Below, one piece after another: positions 1-7,600 of a stretch of 31,644 nt of DNA; position 1 is the first letter of the stretch; the number at the start of each line of letters is the position of its first letter. The position numbers and the translations under genes are program-made. The stretch is from a virus: positions 1-31,644 of the IMG/VR virus record IMGVR_UViG_3300028197_000088; one strand, written 5' to 3'. The notes under the pieces are model-generated. The model made no database searches. It saw only the letters and a program-made list of their open reading frames with translations, and was not told where the DNA came from.

Positions 1-1529
1 CTACTGGTCGTGGCGACAACTTTGTAATTATGGGTCAGATTGCATACCCTATTGATGAAAGTTCAATAGGCGATCATTATGACGATAAAGATAAGGTTGC
101 TAATTTTCTTTGGCACACAAGCGGATTACGACTACACTTAAACATTGGTGATGTAGATATTACACCAAGTCGTGAAGCACTATCTTATACAACAGATACT
201 AAAAATAATATCCGTAATGTTATTCAGTCTGTTATTAAAGATATCAAGGAAAGCGTAGAGGATGCTATTAAAGCACAACCTACACTGTACCTTGCACGTA
301 AAAAGTATGTTGAGATTGAGCAACAGTGCCACTCTGTAAAAGAAGCGATGGAAAGTCTAAACAAGGCTATCCAATGGAATGGTAAGGATATCTTTGATGA
401 GATGGTCGGAAACAAGATCAAAGTATCGAGCATCAGCCTAACCCATATACATAAGTCTGGGTATCGTAGCAAGTCAGAAACAAATAAAGATCCAGACTTT
501 GTACCATTCCGCAAAGACACTCGTTTTGTTATAGATGATTTGCCAAGAGGTGGCATGACTCGTATTCGTAACACGATCAAACAAGACAATGCCAACAGAG
601 GTTATAGTAGTCAAGGATACGATGTGTACGTATACAAGTTACGACAAGACCTGATTGGTGGTACAGATCAACCGTATCGCTACGACGAGACTAAGGACAA
701 CAACAAGCTACTAGATAAGCTTGGTGGTGCAAAACCTGAGAATGTCAGGTTCACATCTGACATGCCAAAACCAGATCGTTCATCTAACAGAAGTAACTCT
801 GTATACTCAGCAGAGGTTAAGTGCTTCACTTGGGATGGCAACACTGGCAAGTTTGAATACAAGAAAGTGTCTGTCAAAGATCAAAACATGATTTACATTC
901 CTGCTATTAAAAAGAAAAACAGGTGGGGCGATGCCGATTCTGGATGTAAACTATCTAATTTTCTGCACATAACCGACAAAGCTCTTGGTATATATCTTAG
1001 CTTACTATGCAAGCACTATGGTGTTAATGTGTATGGTAAGACTATCTGCCTCATGACTCCATCACAGGTCAAGCAGCGTAAGCTAGAAGATCGCAGCAAT
1101 TGGGAAGGCCCAGAGTTTATTGTGGACTACCTTAAGGCTTTAGTCAAAGACTCAGCAGAAGAGATCAGTGGTATTAGACATGCACACAGATGCTCAGATC
1201 GTAATCTGCACGATGTTATCCTTGGCACTACTACTGAGAACAAGGCAAAAGAAATTGTACTTGAATTTCAAGAATACAATGATAGAATTACTAAGAATCA
1301 GGATGATCTAGATATGGTCTGGAAGCTTGGTAAAGAGATGGGTATGGACAATCTGTGGGCAGAACCAGAAGGTTTTGACAAAGATGCTAAGTATTTCAAA
1401 CCACTTAAGAAAGAAATGGAGAAGTATCCTCTTCTCGATGGTATCAATACTAACAGGGTTTGTGAGTCTGATCTCTCAGCTTACATCGACATGGTAGAAA
1501 ATTCAAATAAAGTATTGACAAATGCTTGA
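1..1529 (+). CDS. rIIA: rIIA-like protein, 5'-truncated by the window edge
   Basis: The reading frame is open from base 3, before the first ATG at 30, so this is the C-terminal ~509 residues of a longer gene. The segment with GDVDITPSREAL, about 45 residues after that ATG, resembles the stretch that follows the GHKL-type ATPase domain in phage rIIA proteins. An rIIB-like gene lies directly downstream, the arrangement seen in T4 and many other phages, and this supports the call. rIIA is membrane-associated and influences lysis timing and exclusion in T4; its biochemical role is unsettled. The ATPase motifs would lie upstream and cannot be checked. G+C is high for this window: lines 721 and 1141 have 27 and 26 G+C per 60 bases. 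The stop at 1527-1529 lies inside the promoter of the next gene. Confidence 0.75.
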   Translation, partial: TGRGDNFVIMGQIAYPIDESSIGDHYDDKDKVANFLWHTSGLRLHLNIGDVDITPSREALSYTTDTKNNIRNVIQSVIKDIKESVEDAIKAQPTLYLARKKYVEIEQQCHSVKEAMESLNKAIQWNGKDIFDEMVGNKIKVSSISLTHIHKSGYRSKSETNKDPDFVPFRKDTRFVIDDLPRGGMTRIRNTIKQDNANRGYSSQGYDVYVYKLRQDLIGGTDQPYRYDETKDNNKLLDKLGGAKPENVRFTSDMPKPDRSSNRSNSVYSAEVKCFTWDGNTGKFEYKKVSVKDQNMIYIPAIKKKNRWGDADSGCKLSNFLHITDKALGIYLSLLCKHYGVNVYGKTICLMTPSQVKQRKLEDRSNWEGPEFIVDYLKALVKDSAEEISGIRHAHRCSDRNLHDVILGTTTENKAKEIVLEFQEYNDRITKNQDDLDMVWKLGKEMGMDNLWAEPEGFDKDAKYFKPLKKEMEKYPLLDGINTNRVCESDLSAYIDMVENSNKVLTNA

Positions 1530-1543
1530 CGATAAGGTATAAC
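1515..1543 (+). promoter_or_regulatory. Sigma70-type promoter for rIIB
   Basis: TTGACA (1515-1520) is a perfect -35 box. It is followed after 17 bases by TATAAC (1538-1543), one mismatch from the -10 consensus. The promoter overlaps the rIIA stop codon, so rIIB can be transcribed separately. The core GACGATAA..AGGT.ATAA recurs in the promoter at 8535-8562. This is a sequence-based prediction; the host sigma factor is unknown. Confidence 0.75.
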
Positions 1544-1566
1544 ATATACGTGGGATTCACATCATA

Positions 1567-1607
1567 ATCTAGTTTGTTCTAGATCCACATTGTCATCTCA
1601 CACAATA
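1567..1607 (+). repeat. Structured 5' leader, copy 1 of a two-copy element
   Basis: ATCTAG (1567-1572) and CTAGAT (1579-1584) form a 6-bp inverted repeat around TTTGTT. CCACATTGT (1585-1593) follows, then CACACAATA (1599-1607). ATTGT and ACAAT can pair as a second small hairpin. The same blocks in the same order lie at 8588-8633, with one change in the first loop. The element sits between the promoter and the ribosome binding site of rIIB, so it could act as a DNA operator or as an RNA leader structure. Confidence 0.55.
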
Positions 1608-1625
1608 TTCACACAGGAGTTTGAA

Positions 1626-2492
1626 ATGAATTACATTATTGCAAATGACGGCAACGTAACAGCGACAGTAGCGGGTGAAGTTTACACCTTCGGCAAGTCG
1701 CACCCAAGATATGACAGACTTATTACTCATCTTAAGAATAATAATGTCGAACACTTTGAGGCATCCTACGACATTGTATCGCATGTAAATGCATACTGCG
1801 ATGGATATGCCAGCGTTGAAAATGGCAAGATGAAGTGGGATGGGATTGAAATGCCAGAGATGTTTGGTGGCACGATCCTTGATATGATTCAACAGGGGTA
1901 TCCCTTTGAGCCTATGTTAAACTTCCTTGATAACATGTCACAGAATCCATCTGACCATGCTATCACAGAACTATTTGAGTTTATGGAAAACAAGAATATG
2001 CCTATCACACCTGATGGACATTTCTTAGCATACAAAGCAGTTAGTGAAAGTTACAAGGATCTCTGGTCTGGTAAATTTGACAATAGCGTTGGAAGCACTT
2101 GTGAGATTCAACGTAGCAAAGTAAACGGTGATCGTGAAAGTCACTGTGCTGCTGGACTACACGTTGGAGCGTTTGATTATGCCAAGTCATATGGTGGAAT
2201 TGATTTAGACGACAACGAAGGTGACGGAGGCAACAAGCTTATGATTTGCAAGGTAAACCCATGTGATGTTGTAAGTGTGCCAAACGACTGCAAGTGTCAG
2301 AAGTTACGCTGCTGTAAGTACGAAGTGGTTAGTGAGTTTGAAGACTTAATGAAGTCAGTAGTCCACATGACTAAAGACGATATTGATTATTCAAACATTA
2401 AAAGACGTAATAAAGAATGGATTGTCGAGGTCACTGCTAAGTTAGAACGTGTCAATAACGTTCTCAGAAAGCGTGAAGCTGTTCTTAGCTAG
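1626..2492 (+). CDS. rIIB: rIIB-like protein
   Basis: A 288-residue protein similar in layout to phage rIIB proteins, which are usually about 300 residues. The recognisable core is GHFLAYKAV at about residues 135-143, then a segment with FDNSVGS, then RESHCAAGLHVGAFDYA and VNPCDVVSVPNDC. The order matches the conserved rIIB C-terminal region. The ATG at 1626 is preferred over an in-frame TTG at 1590 because CAGGAG lies just before it and the TTG falls inside the conserved leader. The gene follows rIIA and has its own promoter (1515-1543). A stable hairpin lies just after the stop. rIIB acts with rIIA at the membrane in T4; the molecular role here is inferred from family membership only. The C-terminal part is cysteine-rich. 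Confidence 0.85.
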   Translation: MNYIIANDGNVTATVAGEVYTFGKSHPRYDRLITHLKNNNVEHFEASYDIVSHVNAYCDGYASVENGKMKWDGIEMPEMFGGTILDMIQQGYPFEPMLNFLDNMSQNPSDHAITELFEFMENKNMPITPDGHFLAYKAVSESYKDLWSGKFDNSVGSTCEIQRSKVNGDRESHCAAGLHVGAFDYAKSYGGIDLDDNEGDGGNKLMICKVNPCDVVSVPNDCKCQKLRCCKYEVVSEFEDLMKSVVHMTKDDIDYSNIKRRNKEWIVEVTAKLERVNNVLRKREAVLS

Positions 2493-2504
2493 TGACTCTA
2501 GGGA

Positions 2505-2540
2505 GGGGTGGGGCAAGCAGTGTGTGGCTTGCCTCATCCC
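2505..2540 (+). terminator. Strong hairpin after rIIB, probable terminator or mRNA 3' end
   Basis: Arms GGGGTGGGGCAAGC (2505-2518) and GCTTGCCTCATCCC (2527-2540) pair over 14 bp with two G-U pairs around an 8-base loop. Only a short T run (TCTTT) follows, so it may be a weak intrinsic terminator or an RNA-stabilising end. Confidence 0.6.
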
Positions 2541-2551
2541 GGTCTTTGATT

Positions 2552-2650
2552 ATGAATAAAAATAACATAAAAATTTTTCTGTTTGTTGTCATAGGACTTT
2601 TAAGTATTATGATTGTACAAAGTTATATATGGATAAATGTAGGACCATAA
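2552..2650 (+). CDS. Small single-pass membrane protein
   Basis: A 32-residue open frame from an ATG 11 bases after the hairpin that follows rIIB. After a short charged start (MNKNN), residues 6-24 are almost entirely hydrophobic and would form one transmembrane helix. No clear ribosome binding site is seen; CCCGGTC is the only G-bearing stretch nearby. The next small gene starts two bases after its stop, which suggests a real string of small genes. I do not recognise the family. It could also be a chance open frame. Confidence 0.4.
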   Translation: MNKNNIKIFLFVVIGLLSIMIVQSYIWINVGP

Positions 2651-2651
2651 A

Positions 2652-2783
2652 ATGAATGAATTAACTTCTTGCAGCGTCACAGAAACGCTTGACATAGATG
2701 GCAAAGTTTGGTATACTGATTATAGTAATGTGGATGTAGAAAATCTTACACTGAAAGAACTAGATGAAGTGGTCAGAGATTAA
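2652..2783 (+). CDS. Small acidic hypothetical protein
   Basis: A 43-residue frame beginning MNELTSC and rich in Asp and Glu. It starts two bases after the stop of the preceding 32-residue frame and overlaps the next gene (from 2764) by 20 bases in another frame, as expected for translational coupling. No Shine-Dalgarno sequence is obvious. No family is recognised. The acidic composition and tight spacing favour a real gene, but its shortness limits confidence. Confidence 0.45.
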   Translation: MNELTSCSVTETLDIDGKVWYTDYSNVDVENLTLKELDEVVRD

Positions 2784-3012
2784 AAAGTGGGCCAAGACAA
2801 AAGGTTATAATGTCTCAAGAGAGAAGGCAGAAAATACCGATGAATATACATATGAGTATACTTGGACTAAAGACGATGAATCTGCTGGAGGTTTAGCCAC
2901 AAGCGTTAAAGGTCTAGCGACTGACATATTTAATAACATAACAAACAATAGACATTTAGCACACCAGTTGCAATATCAGCAAGAATTTAAATGGTTTAAG
3001 AATGAAAATTAA
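2764..3012 (+). CDS. Small hypothetical protein
   Basis: An 82-residue protein. The N-terminal half (MKWSEIKKWAKTKGY then a YTYEYTW stretch) looks like a compact helix followed by strands and is rich in Lys, Trp and Tyr. The C-terminal half is helical with an ATDIFNNITNNRH segment. Its last 11 bases overlap the start of the GMP reductase gene at 3002, so translation of the two may be coupled. I do not recognise a family or a catalytic motif. Confidence 0.6.
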   Translation: MKWSEIKKWAKTKGYNVSREKAENTDEYTYEYTWTKDDESAGGLATSVKGLATDIFNNITNNRHLAHQLQYQQEFKWFKNEN

Positions 3013-4066
3013 TTACGAACCCAAACTAGACTTTGACGATGTATTATTAGCTCCACATAGAAGCAGAACTGCTTCACGCTCTGATATTAAACTGGTACGA
3101 AACTTCTCATTCTACCACTCTGATAACTTGTGGGAAGGTGTACCTATCTTTGCAGCGAATATGGACACAACTGGTAGCTTCGGTATGTCTGACGCATTAG
3201 CTAAATATGCTATGCCAACGTGTCTTCACAAACACTATGATGTAGATGATCTAGTACGTGAATTATATTATCCTAATACTCAATGGTATAGTATAGGTAT
3301 TAAAGACGAAGATATTTTGAAACTAAATAAGTTTATAGATTGTTCAGGCATTACTCCAAACATATGTATAGATGTAGCCAATGGTTATACAGATCACTTT
3401 GTGAATTTTTGCCACCGAGTAAGAGAGCGTGTGAATAAACATACTGTTATAATGGCTGGGAATGTTTGTACGCCAGAGATGGTACAGGAATTGATCTTGC
3501 ATGGTGGAGTAGACATTGTTAAGATTGGGATTGGCCCCGGATCTGCTTGCACAACAAGATTAAAAACTGGTGTGGGTTTCCCCCAGCTATCTGCTATAAT
3601 AGAGTGTGGTCATGCAGCACACGGTTTACGTAATGGCGATGGACGATTAGGATTAGTTTGTGCTGACGGTGGTTGCAGAACTCCTGCTGATGTTTGTAAG
3701 GCATTTGCTGCTGGTGCAGACTTTGTTATGTTAGGCGGCATGTTAGCTGGCACACATGAATGCGAAGGAGATTGGCAATACGAATGGCTACCAGATCATA
3801 GTGGGATGATTAGAAAGTCTTTAAAGTTTTATGGCATGTCTTCAAGCGAAGCGCAGTCAAAGTATGGTGGTATAAAAGATTATAGGGCAAGCGAGGGGCG
3901 CGTAAAAGAAGTTCCATACAAAGGCCCAGTAAAAGATATTATATTGGATGTATTAGGCGGTCTGCGTAGCGCCTGTGCGTATATCGGAGCGACGAAGCTC
4001 AAAGACATGAACAAATGCGCAGAATTCAACTTGGTCAACAGAACTCATTTCGATCAGAGTACATAA
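3002..4066 (+). CDS. guaC: GMP reductase
   Basis: GMP reductase converts GMP to IMP and ammonia using NADPH. The 354-residue protein has the usual single TIM-barrel length (E. coli GuaC is about 347) and follows the GuaC pattern throughout. It has KLDFDDVLLAPHRS at 8-21, IFAANMDTTG at 49-58, and the catalytic loop GPGSACTTR with Cys183 and Thr185. The GMP-reductase C-terminal signature FYGMSS then YRASEGR, with Glu298 as the expected acid residue, is also present. It lacks the CBS domain insert of IMP dehydrogenase, and the FYGMSS/YRASEGR end is GMP-reductase-like. A phage copy would recycle guanine nucleotides toward IMP and adenine nucleotides. Its stop overlaps the next start (TAATG at 4064-4068). 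Sampled line 3481 has 29 G+C per 60, far above the downstream glycan genes. Confidence 0.9.
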   Translation: MKINYEPKLDFDDVLLAPHRSRTASRSDIKLVRNFSFYHSDNLWEGVPIFAANMDTTGSFGMSDALAKYAMPTCLHKHYDVDDLVRELYYPNTQWYSIGIKDEDILKLNKFIDCSGITPNICIDVANGYTDHFVNFCHRVRERVNKHTVIMAGNVCTPEMVQELILHGGVDIVKIGIGPGSACTTRLKTGVGFPQLSAIIECGHAAHGLRNGDGRLGLVCADGGCRTPADVCKAFAAGADFVMLGGMLAGTHECEGDWQYEWLPDHSGMIRKSLKFYGMSSSEAQSKYGGIKDYRASEGRVKEVPYKGPVKDIILDVLGGLRSACAYIGATKLKDMNKCAEFNLVNRTHFDQST

Positions 4067-6015
4067 TGGACACAGAATTAAGTATATTAGAATTTTATAA
4101 AACAAATTCAGTAGAAGAAAGTTTTGATGAAAAATTTTATCAAAACGCACACCCAGACTCAAAAAATTTTTATCAACCTTTTTGTTCTGATTCAGGCATA
4201 GATGATAGACATAGACTATATTACCACTATTATTTATATGGAAAGAATTTCGGATTTGTACATAATCTTCAAGATGTTTTAGAACACGAATTAGTGCCTT
4301 TGCAAGTTGATAAAGATTGCAAAAAGTATTTGTTTACAACATATTATAAAGATAACAGACGACAACATGAAATAGATTATTGTCTAGAGAAAAATATAAC
4401 TAATGAACATATAGATCACATTTATGCTTTAGTTACTACTGGAACTGAAAGGCCGGGTTTTCTCTCACGTAATCCTAAGCTTACTTTTATAAATATAGAA
4501 ACAAGAACCCCCACGTATAAAGATTGGATTCTGTCTTCTAAGAGTTTAATTAAAGACGATAATTATGTCTCAATTTTTTGCAATGCAGATATACATTTTG
4601 ATTACACTGTTGATCAAATCTCATCTTTTACAAGTAGAGAAAACAGTATGGTATGTTTGTCGAGATACGATAGAAATGCTGCTGGTGAGTATAAGATTAT
4701 AACTAATCCTAAGTGGTCTCAAGATACTTGGGCGTTAAGTGGTGACAGTATTAATAATATAGATTTTGTTCATTCTTTGGGAATACCTACTGGTAAACCA
4801 AGATGTGACAACAAAATTGCATATAAATTTGCCTACAACGGGTTTGATATATTTAATCCTTGCTATCATATTAAATCTTATCATAAACACAAAGAAGGAC
4901 ACAGAGATTATAATGTGCAAACAGACGCTGCTTTAGGAGCAGTATGTTTTATAGAACCTTGTACTAATCCAAACTATCCTTCTAAAAAGAATTACGTATT
5001 AGCTCCAAGAAAAGTTACAGATACAATAGATCATGTTGTAATGTCAGATTTTTTAAGCACATGCAAGTTTAAAAACTTTAAAGCTATTTTATCAGACAAC
5101 CAAAAAAGACATCTTCATGGAGGATGGGGATCTGTAAACGAACAAATTGACAGAGTGTGGACTAAAGATAGAAGTAATAATTTAATTACATTTCTATGGG
5201 AATCTTACCAATCTTACCCAGACAAGTTGTGGTCGTCAAAATGGTACGCTGTTGAACACTTAGTAAATTATTGCCCAGAGTACTACGGAGACGTTTTACC
5301 TTTAGCCCCTACAATTGAATCCTTTTATGAAAAGCTTTACGAGTCTGGAGTTTTGGAGGAACAGTGTGAAGGTATATTATTTACTTCTGAACACACCTTT
5401 AAGACAAATAATAATTTACTTTATTTACAAAATAAAAAACTTGGCTATGTGCATCACCCAATTATGCCTGACATTTCATGCAAAAAGTTTTCTGTAGAAA
5501 ATTATTTGAATAATAAAGATAAAAAACTTATAAATCTTGGTTGGTTTAATAGAAATTTTTCGTTTTTTGAAAAACTAACAGTAGATGATTTTGAAAAATT
5601 ATTCGTATTTGGTGGAGTAGAAAACTTTAAATACAAAATTTTTGAAAACGACATGATCTATAACGGTATATCAAATCCAACAACAGTAATTTCTCCAAGT
5701 CTTACTGATAATGAGTTAAACGAATTACTATCTAACAACATCATTTTTGTAAATCTATACGACAGCTCTGCCAATAATGCGATTATTAACGCCATACAAA
5801 GGCACTGTCCTATTATTTTAAATAGACTTCCTGCCTGCGAAGAGTATTTAGGATCAGAATATCCATTGTTCTATGACGAAAGCGATGAAATAAAATATCT
5901 ATTAATGGAAGAAAAAATTATTGAAGCTCATTATTACTTAAGAGACTTAGATATTAGCAAATTTTCTATAGATAACTTTATATCAACTGTTAATGAATTT
6001 ATTGGAGGATATTAA
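4066..6015 (+). CDS. Large two-domain glycosyltransferase-like protein
   Basis: A 649-residue protein. The ATG at 4066 overlaps the guaC stop and is preferred to one at 4015 that lies inside guaC. Residues ~20-66 (FDEKFYQNAHPD, then HYYLYGKNFGF) resemble the short module with a final HY..G..eG pattern often found before glycosyltransferase domains. Residues ~85-290 look like a GT-A type domain, with a DxD-like NAD (173-175) in a hydrophobic strand, DTWALSGD at 220-227, and a paired PCYHIKSYHKH. The C-terminal part contains INAIQRHCPIILNRLPACEE and then EYLGSEYPLFYD, a pattern seen at the donor-binding end of GT-B enzymes. It may therefore transfer two sugars. The gene is very AT-rich compared with guaC, suggesting separate acquisition. 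Donor and acceptor are unknown. Confidence 0.7.
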   Translation: MDTELSILEFYKTNSVEESFDEKFYQNAHPDSKNFYQPFCSDSGIDDRHRLYYHYYLYGKNFGFVHNLQDVLEHELVPLQVDKDCKKYLFTTYYKDNRRQHEIDYCLEKNITNEHIDHIYALVTTGTERPGFLSRNPKLTFINIETRTPTYKDWILSSKSLIKDDNYVSIFCNADIHFDYTVDQISSFTSRENSMVCLSRYDRNAAGEYKIITNPKWSQDTWALSGDSINNIDFVHSLGIPTGKPRCDNKIAYKFAYNGFDIFNPCYHIKSYHKHKEGHRDYNVQTDAALGAVCFIEPCTNPNYPSKKNYVLAPRKVTDTIDHVVMSDFLSTCKFKNFKAILSDNQKRHLHGGWGSVNEQIDRVWTKDRSNNLITFLWESYQSYPDKLWSSKWYAVEHLVNYCPEYYGDVLPLAPTIESFYEKLYESGVLEEQCEGILFTSEHTFKTNNNLLYLQNKKLGYVHHPIMPDISCKKFSVENYLNNKDKKLINLGWFNRNFSFFEKLTVDDFEKLFVFGGVENFKYKIFENDMIYNGISNPTTVISPSLTDNELNELLSNNIIFVNLYDSSANNAIINAIQRHCPIILNRLPACEEYLGSEYPLFYDESDEIKYLLMEEKIIEAHYYLRDLDISKFSIDNFISTVNEFIGGY

Positions 6016-6820
6016 TATTAATAAAGAAAATATATTACTATTATCAGAAGCTCGTCATGGTACAACTTTTTTTATCAACAATACCAGACAAACATATACC
6101 GAGTGTGATAAGATCATAGCTTGTTATGAAATAATGAGTTTATCAAAAGAAGTTATAGATCAATGTACTTCTTGTTTATATGCTTGTAGTAATGGCAAAT
6201 ATGCATTAAAAGATACAAAATTTGAAGAAGACGAACCTGTCATATGCCAAACAACTATGAAAGATCTGCAAAAAATTAGGTTATATTCAGAAAGATTATA
6301 CTTAGATTTACTGATGAGTCAAATAAATAAAAGAAAGACTAAGAGCAAGTTTTTATGTAAAATTTTTGCCAGCCATATTTTAGATAGAGAAACAAAACAA
6401 CCTAATTCTTTAGAAGATATTTTAAATTATTTTGACAAAGTAATAATTTTAGATAGAGATAATTTAGAATATATATTTTCTCATGCTAATGCATTATATT
6501 TTCCGTGTTGTGATAATCCTTGGAGCATTGAATCGGTTGAACACAAAAAATGTGACATAACCTTAAAAGATAAACACATTATTAACTATAGAGATAATAT
6601 TAAAAACAAAAATATTGTGTTTGAAGAAGCTAGAGAATATTGTGCTAGAAAAAATAAACCTGTACTAGACATTCACTACAATAATTTAACTACTTGTTGG
6701 GAAAAAGACATTTCTAATTTTATAGGTATACCTTTTGTTAAAACCGCAAAGTTTGTTAAAGGAAATTACGACTATAAATCTTTTCTAAAGAATAACCCTA
6801 AAATAAAAAGTATAATTTAA
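5993..6820 (+). CDS. Sulfotransferase-like protein
   Basis: A 275-residue protein with the layout of PAPS-dependent sulfotransferases. SEARHGTTFF (18-27), after a hydrophobic strand, fits the 5'-phosphosulfate loop. KVIILDRDNLEYIFSHA (149-165) fits the 3'-phosphate site, with Arg155 and Ser163 at the usual eight-residue spacing. DIHYNNL followed by FIGIP near the C terminus fits the family's end region. It overlaps the glycosyltransferase by 23 bases, so sulfation of a phage-made glycan is a reasonable inference. The ATG at 5993 lacks a ribosome binding site. A GGAGG at 6004-6008 instead points to an in-frame ATT at 6017, just after the upstream stop, as an unusual alternative start. Sequence is extremely AT-rich (15 G+C per 60 at 6001 and 6601). 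Remote similarity only; another P-loop transferase is possible. Confidence 0.6.
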   Translation: MNLLEDININKENILLLSEARHGTTFFINNTRQTYTECDKIIACYEIMSLSKEVIDQCTSCLYACSNGKYALKDTKFEEDEPVICQTTMKDLQKIRLYSERLYLDLLMSQINKRKTKSKFLCKIFASHILDRETKQPNSLEDILNYFDKVIILDRDNLEYIFSHANALYFPCCDNPWSIESVEHKKCDITLKDKHIINYRDNIKNKNIVFEEAREYCARKNKPVLDIHYNNLTTCWEKDISNFIGIPFVKTAKFVKGNYDYKSFLKNNPKIKSII

Positions 6821-6822
6821 TT

Positions 6823-6978
6823 ATGGCGTTACCAGCAATTATAATTTCAACACTGTGCTATGTATGGACATGTACGTGTTGCATTGTGGGACGCGATTAT
6901 CCACACGCTGTAATGTGGTTCGCATACGCACTCGCTAATTTAGGATTATTGTGGTATGAATTCAACAAAATGGGATGA
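6823..6978 (+). CDS. Small two-helix membrane protein
   Basis: A 51-residue frame starting two bases after the sulfotransferase stop. Residues 2-22 (hydrophobic, ending in a Cys-rich WTCTCC stretch) and 29-45 (AVMWFAYALANLGLLW) could be two transmembrane helices with a short charged turn between them (GRDYPH). It overlaps the dCMP deaminase start by 23 bases in another frame. No family is recognised. Confidence 0.5.
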   Translation: MALPAIIISTLCYVWTCTCCIVGRDYPHAVMWFAYALANLGLLWYEFNKMG

Positions 6979-7390
6979 ACGATTTATTGAACTAGCCAAA
7001 CTAGTCGGATCTTGGTCGAAAGACCCGTCAACTCAAGTGGGAGCGGTAATAGTAGATCAAAAAAATAGAATTGTATCAGTTGGTTATAATGGATTTCCTA
7101 GAGGTATAAAAGATAATTCAAAAAAACTAATTGACAGAAGTACAAAGTATGATATAATCGTACATGCAGAAGCTAACGCTTTAGCTTTTGCTAATAAATC
7201 AGTAGAAGGTTGTACATTGTACACATTCCCATTTCAGCCGTGTTCACGCTGCGCTGGGTTAATAATACAATCTGGCATGAAAAGAGTGGTTTCAGTAGTA
7301 CACCTTGATGAGAGGTGGAAAAAAAACTTCTCGCTTGCGCAAAAACTTTTTGCAGAAGCTAATGTTGAAATGGAGTTCTTAGATGGATGA
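6956..7390 (+). CDS. dCMP deaminase
   Basis: Converts dCMP to dUMP, the precursor of dTMP. This 144-residue protein has the zinc cytidine-deaminase fold signature: HAEANA with zinc ligand His70 and proton-shuttling Glu72, and PCSRC with Cys96 and Cys99. DPSTQVGAVIVD and YNGFPRG in the N-terminal part are typical of the dCMP deaminase group (T4 Cd and ComEB type). The TMP-type length is normal. The gene overlaps the small membrane gene upstream and the next gene downstream (7383). With dUTPase at the end of the window it supplies dUMP. Confidence 0.9.
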   Translation: MNSTKWDERFIELAKLVGSWSKDPSTQVGAVIVDQKNRIVSVGYNGFPRGIKDNSKKLIDRSTKYDIIVHAEANALAFANKSVEGCTLYTFPFQPCSRCAGLIIQSGMKRVVSVVHLDERWKKNFSLAQKLFAEANVEMEFLDG

Positions 7391-7586
7391 TGATTATGAA
7401 AGAGAAGAAATGCTTGCCGCATTAGTTACGGATTGTATTATTTCTCACAATGAGGCTATAATAGTAAAACTGTTAGCCGAGCTTGAAAAACAATATCAGG
7501 AACTTGCAAGGCTATCAACTATGGGCGAATACAAAAGTGATTGGACCCACAAACAAGTATTGGATTATGTAACTTATGAAACTTAG
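7383..7586 (+). CDS. Small acidic helical hypothetical protein
   Basis: A 67-residue protein overlapping the dCMP deaminase stop by 8 bases. The sequence is strongly helical: an acidic start (MDDDYEREEM), then EAIIVKLLAELEKQYQELARL, then a short tail ending in YVTYET. Residues 25-46 could be an amphipathic helix or short coiled coil. No known motif is seen. The position in a run of overlapping genes supports coding. Confidence 0.65.
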   Translation: MDDDYEREEMLAALVTDCIISHNEAIIVKLLAELEKQYQELARLSTMGEYKSDWTHKQVLDYVTYET

Positions 7587-7600
7587 CATGGGAGGTAAAA

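Noticed and set aside
1590-1625. TTG start for rIIB
   Set aside because: The extra 12 residues fall in the conserved leader element, and the ATG at 1626 has a clear ribosome binding site.
4015-4065. Upstream start for the large glycosyltransferase
   Set aside because: It would lie inside guaC; the ATG at 4066 with TAATG overlap is the natural start.
3002-4066. IMP dehydrogenase
   Set aside because: The length, lack of CBS domains and the FYGMSS...YRASEGR end fit GMP reductase better.
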